From contig NZ_VDMS01000001.1 of assembly GCF_006346395.1 (NCBI RefSeq), positions 496,001 through 560,000 on the forward strand: a stretch of 64,000 bases of DNA. Reading direction: 5' to 3'. Of this stretch, positions 7,566 through 15,533 are shown piece after piece. Numbering within the stretch: position 1 is the stretch's first letter; each line of letters opens with the position of its first letter. The stretch comes from Nocardioides plantarum. Its GTDB lineage: Bacteria > Actinomycetota > Actinomycetes > Propionibacteriales > Nocardioidaceae. The notes under the pieces were generated by a model. That model was not told where the DNA came from and ran no database searches. It saw only the letters and a list, made by a program, of their open reading frames with translations. The translations under genes were made by a program, and so were the position numbers.

Positions 7566-8945
7566 TCAGGCCTCTCTCGGGGTGGACGACGACATGGCGA
7601 GGTACTCCGGTGGGAGGTCGTGGCCCACCAGGGCAGCCGCCCGCTGGATGACCTCGATCAGGGCGGTGCCCGACGCGACCTTGCGGTGGGCCTTCAGGTC
7701 CCCGTCGCGGTAGGCGTTGCGCAGCCGGAACTCGAGCGGGTCGAGGTCGAGGGCCCGGGCGATGCGGTCCATCTGCGACTCGATGGCGAAGTCGGCGATG
7801 GTCACCCCGAAGCCGCGCATCGCGCTGGACGGGGTCCGGTTGGTGTAGACGCAGTGACAGTCGGCGTGGACGTTGGGGATCGTGTAGGGGCCGGGCAGGT
7901 GGGCGGCCGCCTTCGTGGTGCCGTACGGCGTGTGCCGCGAGTAGGCGCCGGAGTCGACGTAGAGCATGACCTTGCGGGCCACGATCCGGCCGTCGGCCAT
8001 CACGCCGTCCTTGATGTAGATGCGCTCCGCGGCCCGGGGAGAGGAGACCTGCATCTCCTCCTCGCGGCTGTAGACGAACTTGACCGGACGGTTGGTCAGC
8101 GTCGCGGCGATGCAGGCCAGCGGCTCGACCATCACGTCGACCTTGCCGCCGAAGCCGCCGCCCACGGTGCCGCCCTTGACCTGGAGGTCGGTGAACGGGC
8201 GGTCCAGGATCAGCGCGGTGTTGTCGAGGGTGAAGAACGCGGCCTGGGTGTTGGAGTGGATGAGCAGGCGGTTGCCGGCCTGCGGGACCACGATGCATCC
8301 CGTGGTCTCGGTGGGCGCGTGCTCGATGGGTGCCGAGCTGTAGCGCCACTCGAAGACGTGGTCGGCCTGCGCGAACCCCTGCTCCACGTCGCCGAAGCGG
8401 ATGCGCCGGGCGTGGTGTCCCTCGTAGACGAAGTAGTTGGTGCCGTCCTTCTTGATGACCGGCGCGTCCGGTGACAGTGCCTCCTCGACGTCGAGGACCG
8501 CAGGCAGCTCGGTGTAGGACACCTTGACGCGACTGGCCCCCTCGATGGCCGCCGCCTCGGTGTCGGCCACCACCGCGACGATCGGCTCCCCCACGTAGAG
8601 GACACGGTCCTCGGCCAGGACCGGCTCGTCGTACGGCTCGACGCCGATCAGGCGCAGCACGAGGTACCAGTTGGCCGGGACGTCGCGGTGGGTGATGACC
8701 CGCAGCACGCCGGGGACCGCGAGCGCCTCGGAGCAGTCGACGCTGTCGATGAGGGCGTGGTGGTGGACCGAGCGGTGGATCTTGACGTGAGCCAGGTCGG
8801 GGAACGCACGATCCTCGAAGAACTCGGTCTTGCCGGTGACGTGGCCCAGCGCGTCGGACCGCTGCGCGGGCGTGCCGATGACGGTGAAGCTCGACGAGCG
8901 CTCGTCCTTGAAGAACTCGCTGTCGATCGGGTTGATCTTGGCCAT
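7566..8945 (-). CDS. Mo hydroxylase molybdopterin subunit, N-terminal half
   Basis: 459 residues covering the aldehyde-oxidase/xanthine-dehydrogenase a/b-hammerhead domain (about 25-140) and the first MoCo-binding domain. Visible motifs are KGGTVGGGFGGKVDVMVEP for cofactor binding and SSAMRGFGVTIADFAIE at the substrate pocket. The pocket lacks the AYRCSFR loop of aerobic CO dehydrogenase, so this is not a form I CODH. With the following gene it sums to about 798 residues, the usual length of an undivided subunit. The start ATG at 8945 overlaps the 2Fe-2S gene's stop (TGATG). Confidence 0.9.
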   Translation of the reverse strand: MAKINPIDSEFFKDERSSSFTVIGTPAQRSDALGHVTGKTEFFEDRAFPDLAHVKIHRSVHHHALIDSVDCSEALAVPGVLRVITHRDVPANWYLVLRLIGVEPYDEPVLAEDRVLYVGEPIVAVVADTEAAAIEGASRVKVSYTELPAVLDVEEALSPDAPVIKKDGTNYFVYEGHHARRIRFGDVEQGFAQADHVFEWRYSSAPIEHAPTETTGCIVVPQAGNRLLIHSNTQAAFFTLDNTALILDRPFTDLQVKGGTVGGGFGGKVDVMVEPLACIAATLTNRPVKFVYSREEEMQVSSPRAAERIYIKDGVMADGRIVARKVMLYVDSGAYSRHTPYGTTKAAAHLPGPYTIPNVHADCHCVYTNRTPSSAMRGFGVTIADFAIESQMDRIARALDLDPLEFRLRNAYRDGDLKAHRKVASGTALIEVIQRAAALVGHDLPPEYLAMSSSTPREA

Positions 8946-9505
8946 CAGACGTCCGCCCGCATGCCCTCGGAGGACTCGTACGCCGTGGTCGGCGGCGGAC
9001 CCGCGTCGGTCTCGGGGGTGGTGGCGGCGATCGCACCACGACGACGGGCGGCGGCATCGAGGATCGCGGTGACGATGGGCTCGTAGCCGGTGCACCGGCA
9101 CACGTTGCCGCTGATGGCCTCGTGGACCTCGTCGGTCGTCGGGTCGGGGTTGCGCTCCAGGAGCGCCTCGGCGGAGATGATCATGCCGGGGGTGCAGAAG
9201 CCGCACTGCGTCGCGAACCCGTCGAGGAACGCCTGCTGCACGTCGCTGAGCGCCTGACCGTCGGACAGGCCCTCGATGGTGCCGACGGCGCAGCCGTCGA
9301 CCGTGACGGCGGGCACCAGGCAGGACACCACCGGGCTGCCGTCGAGCAGCACCGTGCAGGAGCCGCAGGCGCCCTGGGCGCAGCCGCGCTTGGCGCCCGT
9401 CATCCCGAGCTGGTCGCGCAGACCGAGGAGCAGGGTGGTGTCGGGCCGGGCCATGAACGCCCTGTCGACGCCGTTGAGCTTGAGGTTGACGATCTTGACC
9501 GTCAT
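8945..9505 (-). CDS. Mo hydroxylase 2Fe-2S subunit
   Basis: 186 residues. The N-terminal plant-type ferredoxin cluster is RGCAQGACGSC (C-x4-C-x2-C) with a fourth Cys in PVVSCLVP. The C-terminal four-helix domain holds the second cluster with CGFC and CRC in GNVCRCTGYEP. The core normally ends near residue 155. Here a Pro/Thr/Glu-rich tail of about 30 residues follows (ATTPETDAGPPPTTAYESSE), which may be linker or interaction surface. The start ATG at 9505 has AAGAAGG behind it. It passes electrons from molybdopterin to the FAD subunit. Confidence 0.94.
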   Translation of the reverse strand: MTVKIVNLKLNGVDRAFMARPDTTLLLGLRDQLGMTGAKRGCAQGACGSCTVLLDGSPVVSCLVPAVTVDGCAVGTIEGLSDGQALSDVQQAFLDGFATQCGFCTPGMIISAEALLERNPDPTTDEVHEAISGNVCRCTGYEPIVTAILDAAARRRGAIAATTPETDAGPPPTTAYESSEGMRADV

Positions 9506-9524
9506 CGCGGGACCTTCTTCTCGG

Positions 9525-10319
9525 TCAGCGCCCGAGCAGGGCTCGGCGCAGGTGGACGGGGAACACGCGGGCTCGGTACCAGGCCGAGGCGTAGGCGTCG
9601 TCGGCCGGGGCGAGCTCGCCGAGACCGGCCTGCGCGGCTGCCGCGACGGCGTCCTCGTCGAGGGGCCGGCCGACCAGGGCCGTCTCGACGGCGACCGCAC
9701 GGACGATCTGCGGGCCGACTCCCCCGAGCGCGACGCGGACGGCGGACACGACGCCGTCGTGCTGCTCGACGACCGCGGCGACCGTCACGATCGAGGCCGA
9801 GTTGAAGCGACGCCGGGTCGCCTTGAGGTAGCGGAAGGTGCCCGGGGCGGGAGCCTCGAGCAGGACCTCGGTGACCACACCGTGGTGCTGTCCGACCAGC
9901 GTGTCCACCGCCTCCTCGCGGACGCCGGACGCGTCGGCCACCGACGCCCGGGCGTCCAGGGCGACCAGCGCCACGGTCAGGTCGCCGTACGGCTGCCGGG
10001 CGAAGAGGTTGCCCCCCACGGTCGCCAGGCTGCGCACCGGCACCGAGGCGATCGAGCGCACCACCGGCGACAGGAACGCGATCCGGTCGTCGTGCTCGAC
10101 CTGCGCCAACGTGGTCGTCGCGCCGATCCGGACGGTCGTCCCGTCGACGCGGACGCCGGCCAGGCCGACGCGGCGCAGGCTCACCAGCTCGGTGGGCGGC
10201 GACGCGTGGTCGTTGAGCCGCGGCATCACGCTGGTGCCGCCGCTGAGGACTCCCGCCCCACCCCCGACGAGCCGGACGGCCTCGGACAGGTCGTCGGGAA
10301 CGTGCACCTCGGTGAGCAT
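9525..10319 (-). CDS. Mo hydroxylase FAD-binding subunit
   Basis: 264 residues, FAD_binding_5 plus the CO_deh_flav_C domain. The flavin pyrophosphate loop is LSGGTSVMPRLND (about residues 25-37) and the second FAD motif is ATVGGNLFARQPYGD. It is the first gene of the operon; GGAGG lies four bases before its ATG and the 18-bp palindrome starts nine bases before it. It transfers electrons from the iron-sulfur clusters to the final acceptor. Longer in-frame extension upstream runs over the regulator's promoter and is not coding. Confidence 0.93.
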   Translation of the reverse strand: MLTEVHVPDDLSEAVRLVGGGAGVLSGGTSVMPRLNDHASPPTELVSLRRVGLAGVRVDGTTVRIGATTTLAQVEHDDRIAFLSPVVRSIASVPVRSLATVGGNLFARQPYGDLTVALVALDARASVADASGVREEAVDTLVGQHHGVVTEVLLEAPAPGTFRYLKATRRRFNSASIVTVAAVVEQHDGVVSAVRVALGGVGPQIVRAVAVETALVGRPLDEDAVAAAAQAGLGELAPADDAYASAWYRARVFPVHLRRALLGR

Positions 10320-10328
10320 CTGGCCTCC

Positions 10329-10346
10329 ATTATCGATATCGATAAT
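10329..10346. promoter_or_regulatory. Perfect 18-bp palindrome, likely GntR operator
   Basis: ATTATCGATATCGATAAT is a perfect inverted repeat and an AT-rich island between the divergent hydroxylase operon (start 10319) and the GntR gene (10438). It would cover the transcription start side of the operon promoter and the -35 region of the regulator promoter, so one dimer site could control both. Assignment to this GntR protein is inference from position. Confidence 0.75.
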
Positions 10347-10347
10347 G

Positions 10348-10353
10348 ACCGTA
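10348..10353 (-). promoter_or_regulatory. -10 TACGGT of the hydroxylase operon
   Basis: Read on the minus strand, TACGGT lies just upstream of the palindrome, so transcription would start inside it. No clear -35 is visible. Confidence 0.4.
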
Positions 10354-10364
10354 TCCGGTGGCCC

Positions 10365-10370
10365 TATGCT
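10365..10370 (+). promoter_or_regulatory. -10 TATGCT of the gntR-type gene
   Basis: TATGCT would give a leader of about 60 bases before the ATG at 10438; the palindrome falls at its -35 position. Confidence 0.4.
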
Positions 10371-10437
10371 GGTCAACACCGCCGTCCGGAGTCGTGCGAC
10401 GGCCGCACCTCCTCCACGGGAAGAAGAGCCCTTGCGC

Positions 10438-11145
10438 ATGACGACCTCCGGGCCCGCAGAGCGCACCCCCACCGGCCGGGTCGCCAAGCCGACGCTCAGC
10501 GAGCGGATCCGCGACGGCCTCGTCGAGTCGATCGTCTCCGGCGAGCTGGAGAGCGGGGAGCGGCTGGTCGAGACCAAGATCGCCGCCGACTTCGGCACCA
10601 GCCAGGCCCCGGTCCGCGAGGCGCTGCGCGAGCTCGAGGGCCTGGGCCTGATCGAGAGCCGTCCACGACGGGGCCGACACGTGCTCCCCTTCGTCGAGCA
10701 GACGCTGCGCGAGGCCTACGTGGTGCGGGCCGCCCTCGAGGAGACGGCCACCCGGCTGGCGATGATCGGCGGGAGGCTCCCCTGGGAGGCGCTGGAGGGC
10801 GACGTGGCCGACATGTACCGCAGCGCCGAGGGCGGGGACCCGCACGCCATGGGCCTGGCCAGCAGCCGGTTCCACCGGCGCATCGTCCAGGCCAGCGGCA
10901 ACTTCCTCCTCGACCGCGCCTGGGAGGGGCTGCAGATCGAGGCCCGGACCGCCATCGCGCTGGTCGTCGCCGGCCCCGACCTGAGGCACGTCGCCGACGA
11001 GCACGCCGAGCTGCTCGAGGTGCTGCGAGCCGGGGACGTCGAGGTGGCCTGCCTGCACGCACGCGTGCACCAATGGGCCTACGCCGACCTGCCGCACGAC
11101 CTCAACGGCGTCGCCCACCCGGTCGAGACCGACCGCTCCGACTGA
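10438..11145 (+). CDS. GntR-family regulator, FadR/FCD type
   Basis: 235 residues. The N-terminal winged helix runs from about 18 to 85 with the family signature DFGTSQAPVREALRELEGLGL and then IESRPRRGRHV. The C-terminal FCD ligand domain contains SSRFHRRIVQASGN and an HAELLEVLRAGD segment with metal/ligand-type His residues. Such proteins usually repress a neighbouring catabolic operon until a carboxylate intermediate binds. It is divergent from the hydroxylase operon. ATG at 10438 is chosen; TTG at 10432 is a possible alternative. Confidence 0.93.
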   Translation: MTTSGPAERTPTGRVAKPTLSERIRDGLVESIVSGELESGERLVETKIAADFGTSQAPVREALRELEGLGLIESRPRRGRHVLPFVEQTLREAYVVRAALEETATRLAMIGGRLPWEALEGDVADMYRSAEGGDPHAMGLASSRFHRRIVQASGNFLLDRAWEGLQIEARTAIALVVAGPDLRHVADEHAELLEVLRAGDVEVACLHARVHQWAYADLPHDLNGVAHPVETDRSD

Positions 11146-11184
11146 CGGGGTCGGCCTGCCCGCTCCTGGCGCCGCTGACGGGGT

Positions 11185-11706
11185 TCAGCGCATCACCATC
11201 GACCCGACACCGACGTCGCTCGGGGCCAGGCCCGCGAGGGCGAGCTCGGGGCCGTCCGGGCCGTCGGCACACCAGGACACGACGGTGGCGGTCCTGGCGC
11301 GCGTGCCGAGCCAGGCCTGCGTCTGCTGCTCAGCGAGCTCGGCGGCCGGCAGGGACGGGTCGATCTCGGCCATGCCGGGCGCCAGGACCACCAGCCCGAC
11401 CAGGTCGTCGGGCCCGACCGCACCCTCGTGGACGCCACCGGTCAGGACCACGGCCCCGTCGGCGCCCGCCCGGACCGCGGTCACCTCGAGCATGAAGTGG
11501 CCGGCCTCCCCCTCCGGGGTCGCCGGCCCCATCAGCTCCTCGAGCTCGCGGATGACCTGGTTCATGTGCTCCATCCCCTCGGCCTCGCGGGGGGTCAGGG
11601 GCTGGTCGGTCGGCGTGGTCGGCGTCCGCACGGTCGCCTGCTCCTGGAGGGCCGCCAGGCTCCGCTCGGCGTCGGTCGGCTCTCGCTTCCAGAACTTCCA
11701 TCCCAT
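11185..11706 (-). CDS. Hypothetical protein, 173 aa
   Basis: I do not recognise a family. The chain starts MGWKFWKREPTDAERSLAAL, with a Lys/Trp-rich N-terminus and no signal peptide. A Pro/Thr linker (TPTTPTDQPLTP) follows, then a mixed alpha/beta C-terminal part rich in Val/Gly with TAVVLTGG-like strands. It is transcribed alone, convergent to the GntR gene, and has a leaderless-type -10 six bases before the ATG. Confidence 0.75.
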   Translation of the reverse strand: MGWKFWKREPTDAERSLAALQEQATVRTPTTPTDQPLTPREAEGMEHMNQVIRELEELMGPATPEGEAGHFMLEVTAVRAGADGAVVLTGGVHEGAVGPDDLVGLVVLAPGMAEIDPSLPAAELAEQQTQAWLGTRARTATVVSWCADGPDGPELALAGLAPSDVGVGSMVMR

Positions 11707-11712
11707 GGGCGA

Positions 11713-11718
11713 ACCCTA
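11713..11718 (-). promoter_or_regulatory. -10 TAGGGT, leaderless start of the 173-aa protein
   Basis: TAGGGT ends six bases before the ATG at 11706, so the transcript should begin at or next to the start codon. Confidence 0.55.
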
Positions 11719-11781
11719 GGCGGCGACTCTCCTGCTGGCCCGCTGACGACTCACATCTCCGGGCGCGCCGGCGCCCTGGCG

Positions 11782-13146
11782 TCACGCAGCGCGGTAGGAG
11801 TCGAGCACCGCGGTGACGCGCCGCTCGACCGGACTCATCAGGTCGACCTGGGCAAGCCGGTTGTCACGGGGTACACCGGCCGGACGTGGTGGGGCGGGGG
11901 CCCGAGAGCGATATCGCTGACCGGCGGGGGTGGTGGTCTCGACGGCATGGCGGCCGCTGTCGTCGTCGGCGACCCGCTGGCGCCAGCCGGGGGCCTGTTT
12001 GGCGTAGTCGCAGGCCTCGCAGAGGCCCTGCAGCTGATCGGCGTCGGTCGGCCCGCCGTCGGCCCACGCCACGACGTGGTCGGCATGGCGGATCGGGGCG
12101 TCGCACCACGGGGTGCGACAGGTGCCCTGGTCGCGCACCGACAAGAAGGTGGCCAGACCCTCGGTGGCGAGCCGCTGTCGGGTCGTCATCGCGACAAGGT
12201 GGCCGGCGGGGTCGGCGTACAGACGACGGACCCAGGCCTGCAGCGCGTCGGAGGCCCGGGCGACCATCTCGCGCGCGACCTGGGCGGGCACCGGCCCCCA
12301 GCCCGGCACCGTCGCCGGCTCGGGGTCGGCACCGAGCAGGGAGCCGTCGGACATGACGAGGTCGACGACGACGGGAACAGCGTCGGCCTCGGCCTGACCG
12401 GTCAGTCGCTCGACCATGAGGTCGGCCATCACCTGACCACGTCCGCGACCCTCTCCCCCGGCCCGCGCGGTGTCGGCGGACCTGGAGAGGTTGGCCCAGC
12501 AGGCGACGGCCTGCGGCATCGGCAACAGCCCCGTCAGGTAGGCCATGCCCTCGGGAGCGGGGCGGACCGAGACGGTCCGCTCGGACACGGCGCGCTCGTG
12601 GCGGCGTACGACGGAGGTCGGGTCGGCGGCGTAGGCCCGCCTGCGCAGCTCGGCGACCAGCTCTCCGGTGCCGAGACCGTGGAGGAAGTCGGCGTCACCG
12701 CACACCTCGCCGTCGACCACCACCCGGTCGTCGCGGTCGAGGCACCCGGTCTCACGCGCGACCACCATCGCCCGGAACTCGTTGAGCCGACCCTCGCGCA
12801 GCGCCGTCCGGGTCGCGGGCAGGTCGGTGGCCAGGTCCTTGGCCAGGCCCAGCAGCACCTGACCGCGGTGGGGCGACTCCTGCCTGGCCAGCGCGACCTC
12901 CGCTGCGACGCCTCGACCCCGCCGACGGGTCGGGACGTCCGCTGCGGACTGCTGCTCGCGGACCGAGGCGTCGAGGCCGACCGTCAGGTCGGCCTGTGCG
13001 GCGCACGCGGCCGACTTCAGCCGCTCGAGGGCGGCGATCAGCTCCACCCGGGCCGCGTCGGCGGCTGGGTCGTGGGCGCCTGGGTCGATCCGTTCGTCGA
13101 CCAGCACAGCACGCAGGCTGCGGACCTGATCGAGAAGGGAGGGCAT
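11782..13146 (-). CDS. DUF222/HNH endonuclease (13E12 repeat family)
   Basis: 454 residues: an N-terminal DUF222 region (about 1-310) and a C-terminal HNH motif with CRTPWCDAPIRHADHVVAWA, then CEACDYAKQAPGW, which gives the paired Cys and His-x-His of the nuclease core. The family is abundant and repetitive in actinobacteria. M. tuberculosis 13E12 members include LexA-controlled genes, and this gene has an SOS-like box inside its promoter. Biological role is unsettled (DNA repair or selfish-element-like). The start ATG at 13146 sits six bases after TAAAGT. Confidence 0.92.
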   Translation of the reverse strand: MPSLLDQVRSLRAVLVDERIDPGAHDPAADAARVELIAALERLKSAACAAQADLTVGLDASVREQQSAADVPTRRRGRGVAAEVALARQESPHRGQVLLGLAKDLATDLPATRTALREGRLNEFRAMVVARETGCLDRDDRVVVDGEVCGDADFLHGLGTGELVAELRRRAYAADPTSVVRRHERAVSERTVSVRPAPEGMAYLTGLLPMPQAVACWANLSRSADTARAGGEGRGRGQVMADLMVERLTGQAEADAVPVVVDLVMSDGSLLGADPEPATVPGWGPVPAQVAREMVARASDALQAWVRRLYADPAGHLVAMTTRQRLATEGLATFLSVRDQGTCRTPWCDAPIRHADHVVAWADGGPTDADQLQGLCEACDYAKQAPGWRQRVADDDSGRHAVETTTPAGQRYRSRAPAPPRPAGVPRDNRLAQVDLMSPVERRVTAVLDSYRAA

Positions 13147-13152
13147 GGCAGT

Positions 13153-13181
13153 ACTTTATTCGAACATCTGATCGACCACAA
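13153..13181 (-). promoter_or_regulatory. Promoter of the DUF222/HNH gene
   Basis: On the minus strand TTGTGG (13181-13176) and TAAAGT (13158-13153) are spaced by 17 bases, with the ATG six bases further on. This is the clearest -35/-10 pair in the window. Confidence 0.7.
13160..13175. promoter_or_regulatory. SOS (LexA) box-like site
   Basis: TCGAACATCTGATCGA differs at one position from the actinobacterial LexA consensus TCGAAC-N4-GTTCGA. It lies exactly in the spacer between the -35 and -10 of the DUF222/HNH gene, where LexA binding would block transcription. Confidence 0.65.
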
Positions 13182-13198
13182 GGCATCTGGACGCCTAG

Positions 13199-13220
13199 TT
13201 AGCGAGCAAGCACTCGCCAA
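13199..13220. promoter_or_regulatory. Inverted repeat, likely TetR operator
   Basis: TTAGCGAG-N6-CTCGCCAA has seven of eight arm positions matching. It ends two bases before the -10 of the TetR gene, so binding should autoregulate the tetR/FAD-dehydrogenase unit. Confidence 0.55.
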
Positions 13221-13222
13221 GT

Positions 13223-13228
13223 TAGGGT
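13223..13228 (+). promoter_or_regulatory. -10 TAGGGT, leaderless start of the TetR gene
   Basis: TAGGGT is followed after seven bases by the GTG at 13236. Confidence 0.6.
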
Positions 13229-13235
13229 CGGGGGC

Positions 13236-13808
13236 GTGCCCACCCAGCTCGAGCGTCGTACGGCGACCGTGACCCGGCTGCTCGACGCGACCGAGGTCGT
13301 CGTCCATGTGCGCGGGTACGCCGACACGACGGTCGCCGCGGTCTGCGCCGAGGCCGGGGTCAGCCAGGGCGGGCTGTTCCGGCACTTCCCGCACCGCCGG
13401 GCCCTGCTGGTCGCGACCGCCGCCCGGGTCGCCGAGCGGCAGACCGACCACGTGCCCGACGGCCTCGGCCTCCTCGACGCGCTGCGCCACCTGCGCGCGC
13501 TGGTGCGCTCACGGCCCAACCAGGTCTGGCACGAGCTGGTGCGCGCCGCGCGCACCGACGCCGAGCTGCGCGCCGACCTCGCCCCGGCACTGCGCGACTA
13601 CCACCGGCGTACCGGCTCGGCCGTCGCCGCGCTCGCCCCCGCCGGCCGCCCCTGGACCACCCACCACCAGGCGGCGCTGCGGATCGTCGTCAACTACCTC
13701 GACGGTGAGGCCGCTGTCGCACACGTCCTGCCCGACCCCGACCGCGACGAGGCGACCCTGCGCGCCCTCGCCGACCTGCTCCGCCCACTCTTCGAGGAGA
13801 ACCCGTGA
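13236..13808 (+). CDS. TetR-family regulator
   Basis: 190 residues, GTG start. The helix-turn-helix (about 25-60) reads TTVAAVCAEAGVSQGGLFRHFPHRRAL, the standard TetR recognition region. The C-terminal ligand domain is not assignable. It overlaps the FAD-dehydrogenase gene by four bases (GTGA), so the two are translated together and the dehydrogenase is the natural target of regulation through the operator just upstream. Confidence 0.92.
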   Translation: MPTQLERRTATVTRLLDATEVVVHVRGYADTTVAAVCAEAGVSQGGLFRHFPHRRALLVATAARVAERQTDHVPDGLGLLDALRHLRALVRSRPNQVWHELVRAARTDAELRADLAPALRDYHRRTGSAVAALAPAGRPWTTHHQAALRIVVNYLDGEAAVAHVLPDPDRDEATLRALADLLRPLFEENP

Positions 13809-15502
13809 CCACCTCCCCCCGCTCCCCCCGTGACTTCGAGCCCGACGCCATCGTCGTCGGGGCCGGCCTGGCCGGCCTCGTCGCGACCCACGAGCTCGTG
13901 CTCGCCGGCAAGAAGGTCCTGGTGCTCGACCAGGAGAACCGCGCCAACCTCGGCGGCCAGGCGTTCTGGTCGCTCGGCGGGCTGTTCCTGGTCGACTCCC
14001 CCGAGCAGCGCCGGATGGGCATCAAGGACTCGAAGGAGCTCGCCCTGCAGGACTGGTGGGGCTCGGCGCAGTTCGGCGACTCCGTCGACGAGCGGGGCGA
14101 CGACTGGGGCCGCCAGTGGGCGCGCGCGTACGTCGACTTCGCGGCCGGCGAGAAGCGTGACTACCTCCACGAGCTCGGCCTGAGGTCCGTGCCGATGGTC
14201 GGCTGGGCCGAGCGCGGCGGCGCCGACCCCCAGGGCCACGGCAACTCGGTGCCACGCTTCCACCTCACCTGGGGCACCGGCCCCGAGGTGGTGCGGGTCT
14301 TCGAGGAGCCCGTGCTGGCCGGCGAGGCGCGCGGCCTGGTGCGGTTCGCGTTCCGACACCAGGTCGACGAGGTGATCGTCGAGGACGGCACCGTCGTCGG
14401 CGTCCGTGGGTCCGTGCTGGAGCCGAGCGACGAGGTCCGCGGCGCGGCGTCGTCACGGGTCGTCGTCGACACCTTCGAGCTGCGCGGGCCGGCCGTCATC
14501 GTCACCTCCGGCGGCATCGGCGGCAACCACGACCTGGTGCGCCAGACGTGGCCGACCGAGCGGATGGGGGCAGCCCCCGAGCACCTCATCTCCGGCGTAC
14601 CGGCCCACGTCGACGGGCGGATGCTGGCGATCAGCGAGGCCGCCGGTGCGCGCGTGGTCAACCGCGACCGGATGTGGCACTACACCGAGGGCATCCACAA
14701 CTGGGACCCGATCTGGCCCGACCACGCCATCCGGATCATCCCCGGCCCGTCGTCGCTGTGGCTCGACGCGACCGGCAAGCGGTTCGCAGCCCCCAACTTC
14801 CCGGGCTGCGACAACCTGCAGACGATGCGGGAGATCCTCAAGACCGGCTACGACTACTCGTGGTTCGTGACGACCCAGACGGTCATCGAGAAGGAGTTCG
14901 CGCTCTCCGGCTCCGAGCAGAACCCCGACATCACCGAGAAGGACCTGCGGGTGCTGCTGCGCGAGCGGCTCTCGAAGGGAGCGCCGACGCCGGTCGAGAA
15001 GTTCAAGGAGCACGGCGAGGACTTCGTCGTCGCCGACACGATCGACGACCTCGTCGCCGGCATGAACAAGCTGTCGCGCGGCGGCGCCCCCGACCTCGAC
15101 GTGGCCACCGTCGAGGCGATGATCGTGGCCCGCGACCGCGAGCTCGACAACGGCTTCTCCAAGGACGCCCAGCTGATGCTCGTCGCCAACGCCCGGCGCT
15201 CGCGCACCGACAAGATCGTCCGGGTCGCCAAGCCCCACAAGGTGCTCGACCCCGACCACGGCCCGCTGATCGCCGTCCGCCTCAACATCCTGACCCGCAA
15301 GACCCTCGGCGGCATCCAGACCGACCTGTCCTCGCGCGCGCTCGGTGCCGACGGCTCCCCGGTCCCCGGCCTGTACGCCGCGGGTGAGGTCGCCGGGTTC
15401 GGCGGCGGTGGCGTGCACGGCCACAACGCGCTCGAGGGCACGTTCCTCGGCGGGTGCATCTTCTCCGGGCGTGCGGCCGGGCGGGCTGTCGCGAACGGCT
15501 GA
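13805..15502 (+). CDS. FAD-binding dehydrogenase (KstD / fumarate-reductase flavoprotein-like)
   Basis: 565 residues. The N-terminal Rossmann loop is IVVGAGLAGLVATHELVLAG followed by VLVLDQE and the LGGQAFWSLGGLF flavin motif. The C-terminal GLYAAGEVAGFGGGGVHG closes the FAD site. These are features of the FAD_binding_2 family that includes 3-ketosteroid 1-dehydrogenases and fumarate reductase flavoproteins; this long subgroup is commonly annotated only as FAD-binding dehydrogenase. Substrate unknown. GTG start coupled to the TetR gene. Confidence 0.88.
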   Translation: MTTSPRSPRDFEPDAIVVGAGLAGLVATHELVLAGKKVLVLDQENRANLGGQAFWSLGGLFLVDSPEQRRMGIKDSKELALQDWWGSAQFGDSVDERGDDWGRQWARAYVDFAAGEKRDYLHELGLRSVPMVGWAERGGADPQGHGNSVPRFHLTWGTGPEVVRVFEEPVLAGEARGLVRFAFRHQVDEVIVEDGTVVGVRGSVLEPSDEVRGAASSRVVVDTFELRGPAVIVTSGGIGGNHDLVRQTWPTERMGAAPEHLISGVPAHVDGRMLAISEAAGARVVNRDRMWHYTEGIHNWDPIWPDHAIRIIPGPSSLWLDATGKRFAAPNFPGCDNLQTMREILKTGYDYSWFVTTQTVIEKEFALSGSEQNPDITEKDLRVLLRERLSKGAPTPVEKFKEHGEDFVVADTIDDLVAGMNKLSRGGAPDLDVATVEAMIVARDRELDNGFSKDAQLMLVANARRSRTDKIVRVAKPHKVLDPDHGPLIAVRLNILTRKTLGGIQTDLSSRALGADGSPVPGLYAAGEVAGFGGGGVHGHNALEGTFLGGCIFSGRAAGRAVANG

Positions 15503-15533
15503 CAAGACGGCGCCCGACGCGGATGATCTGCTC

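Noticed and set aside
7563..7568. Frameshift sequencing error in the molybdopterin subunit
   Set aside because: The second half has its own ATG and a strong, correctly spaced ribosome site, and the cut falls between two domains. Not fully excluded.
6544..8945. Form I CO dehydrogenase
   Set aside because: The CoxD/CoxE-like neighbours fit, but the large subunit lacks the AYRCSFR active-site loop (it has SSAMRGFG).
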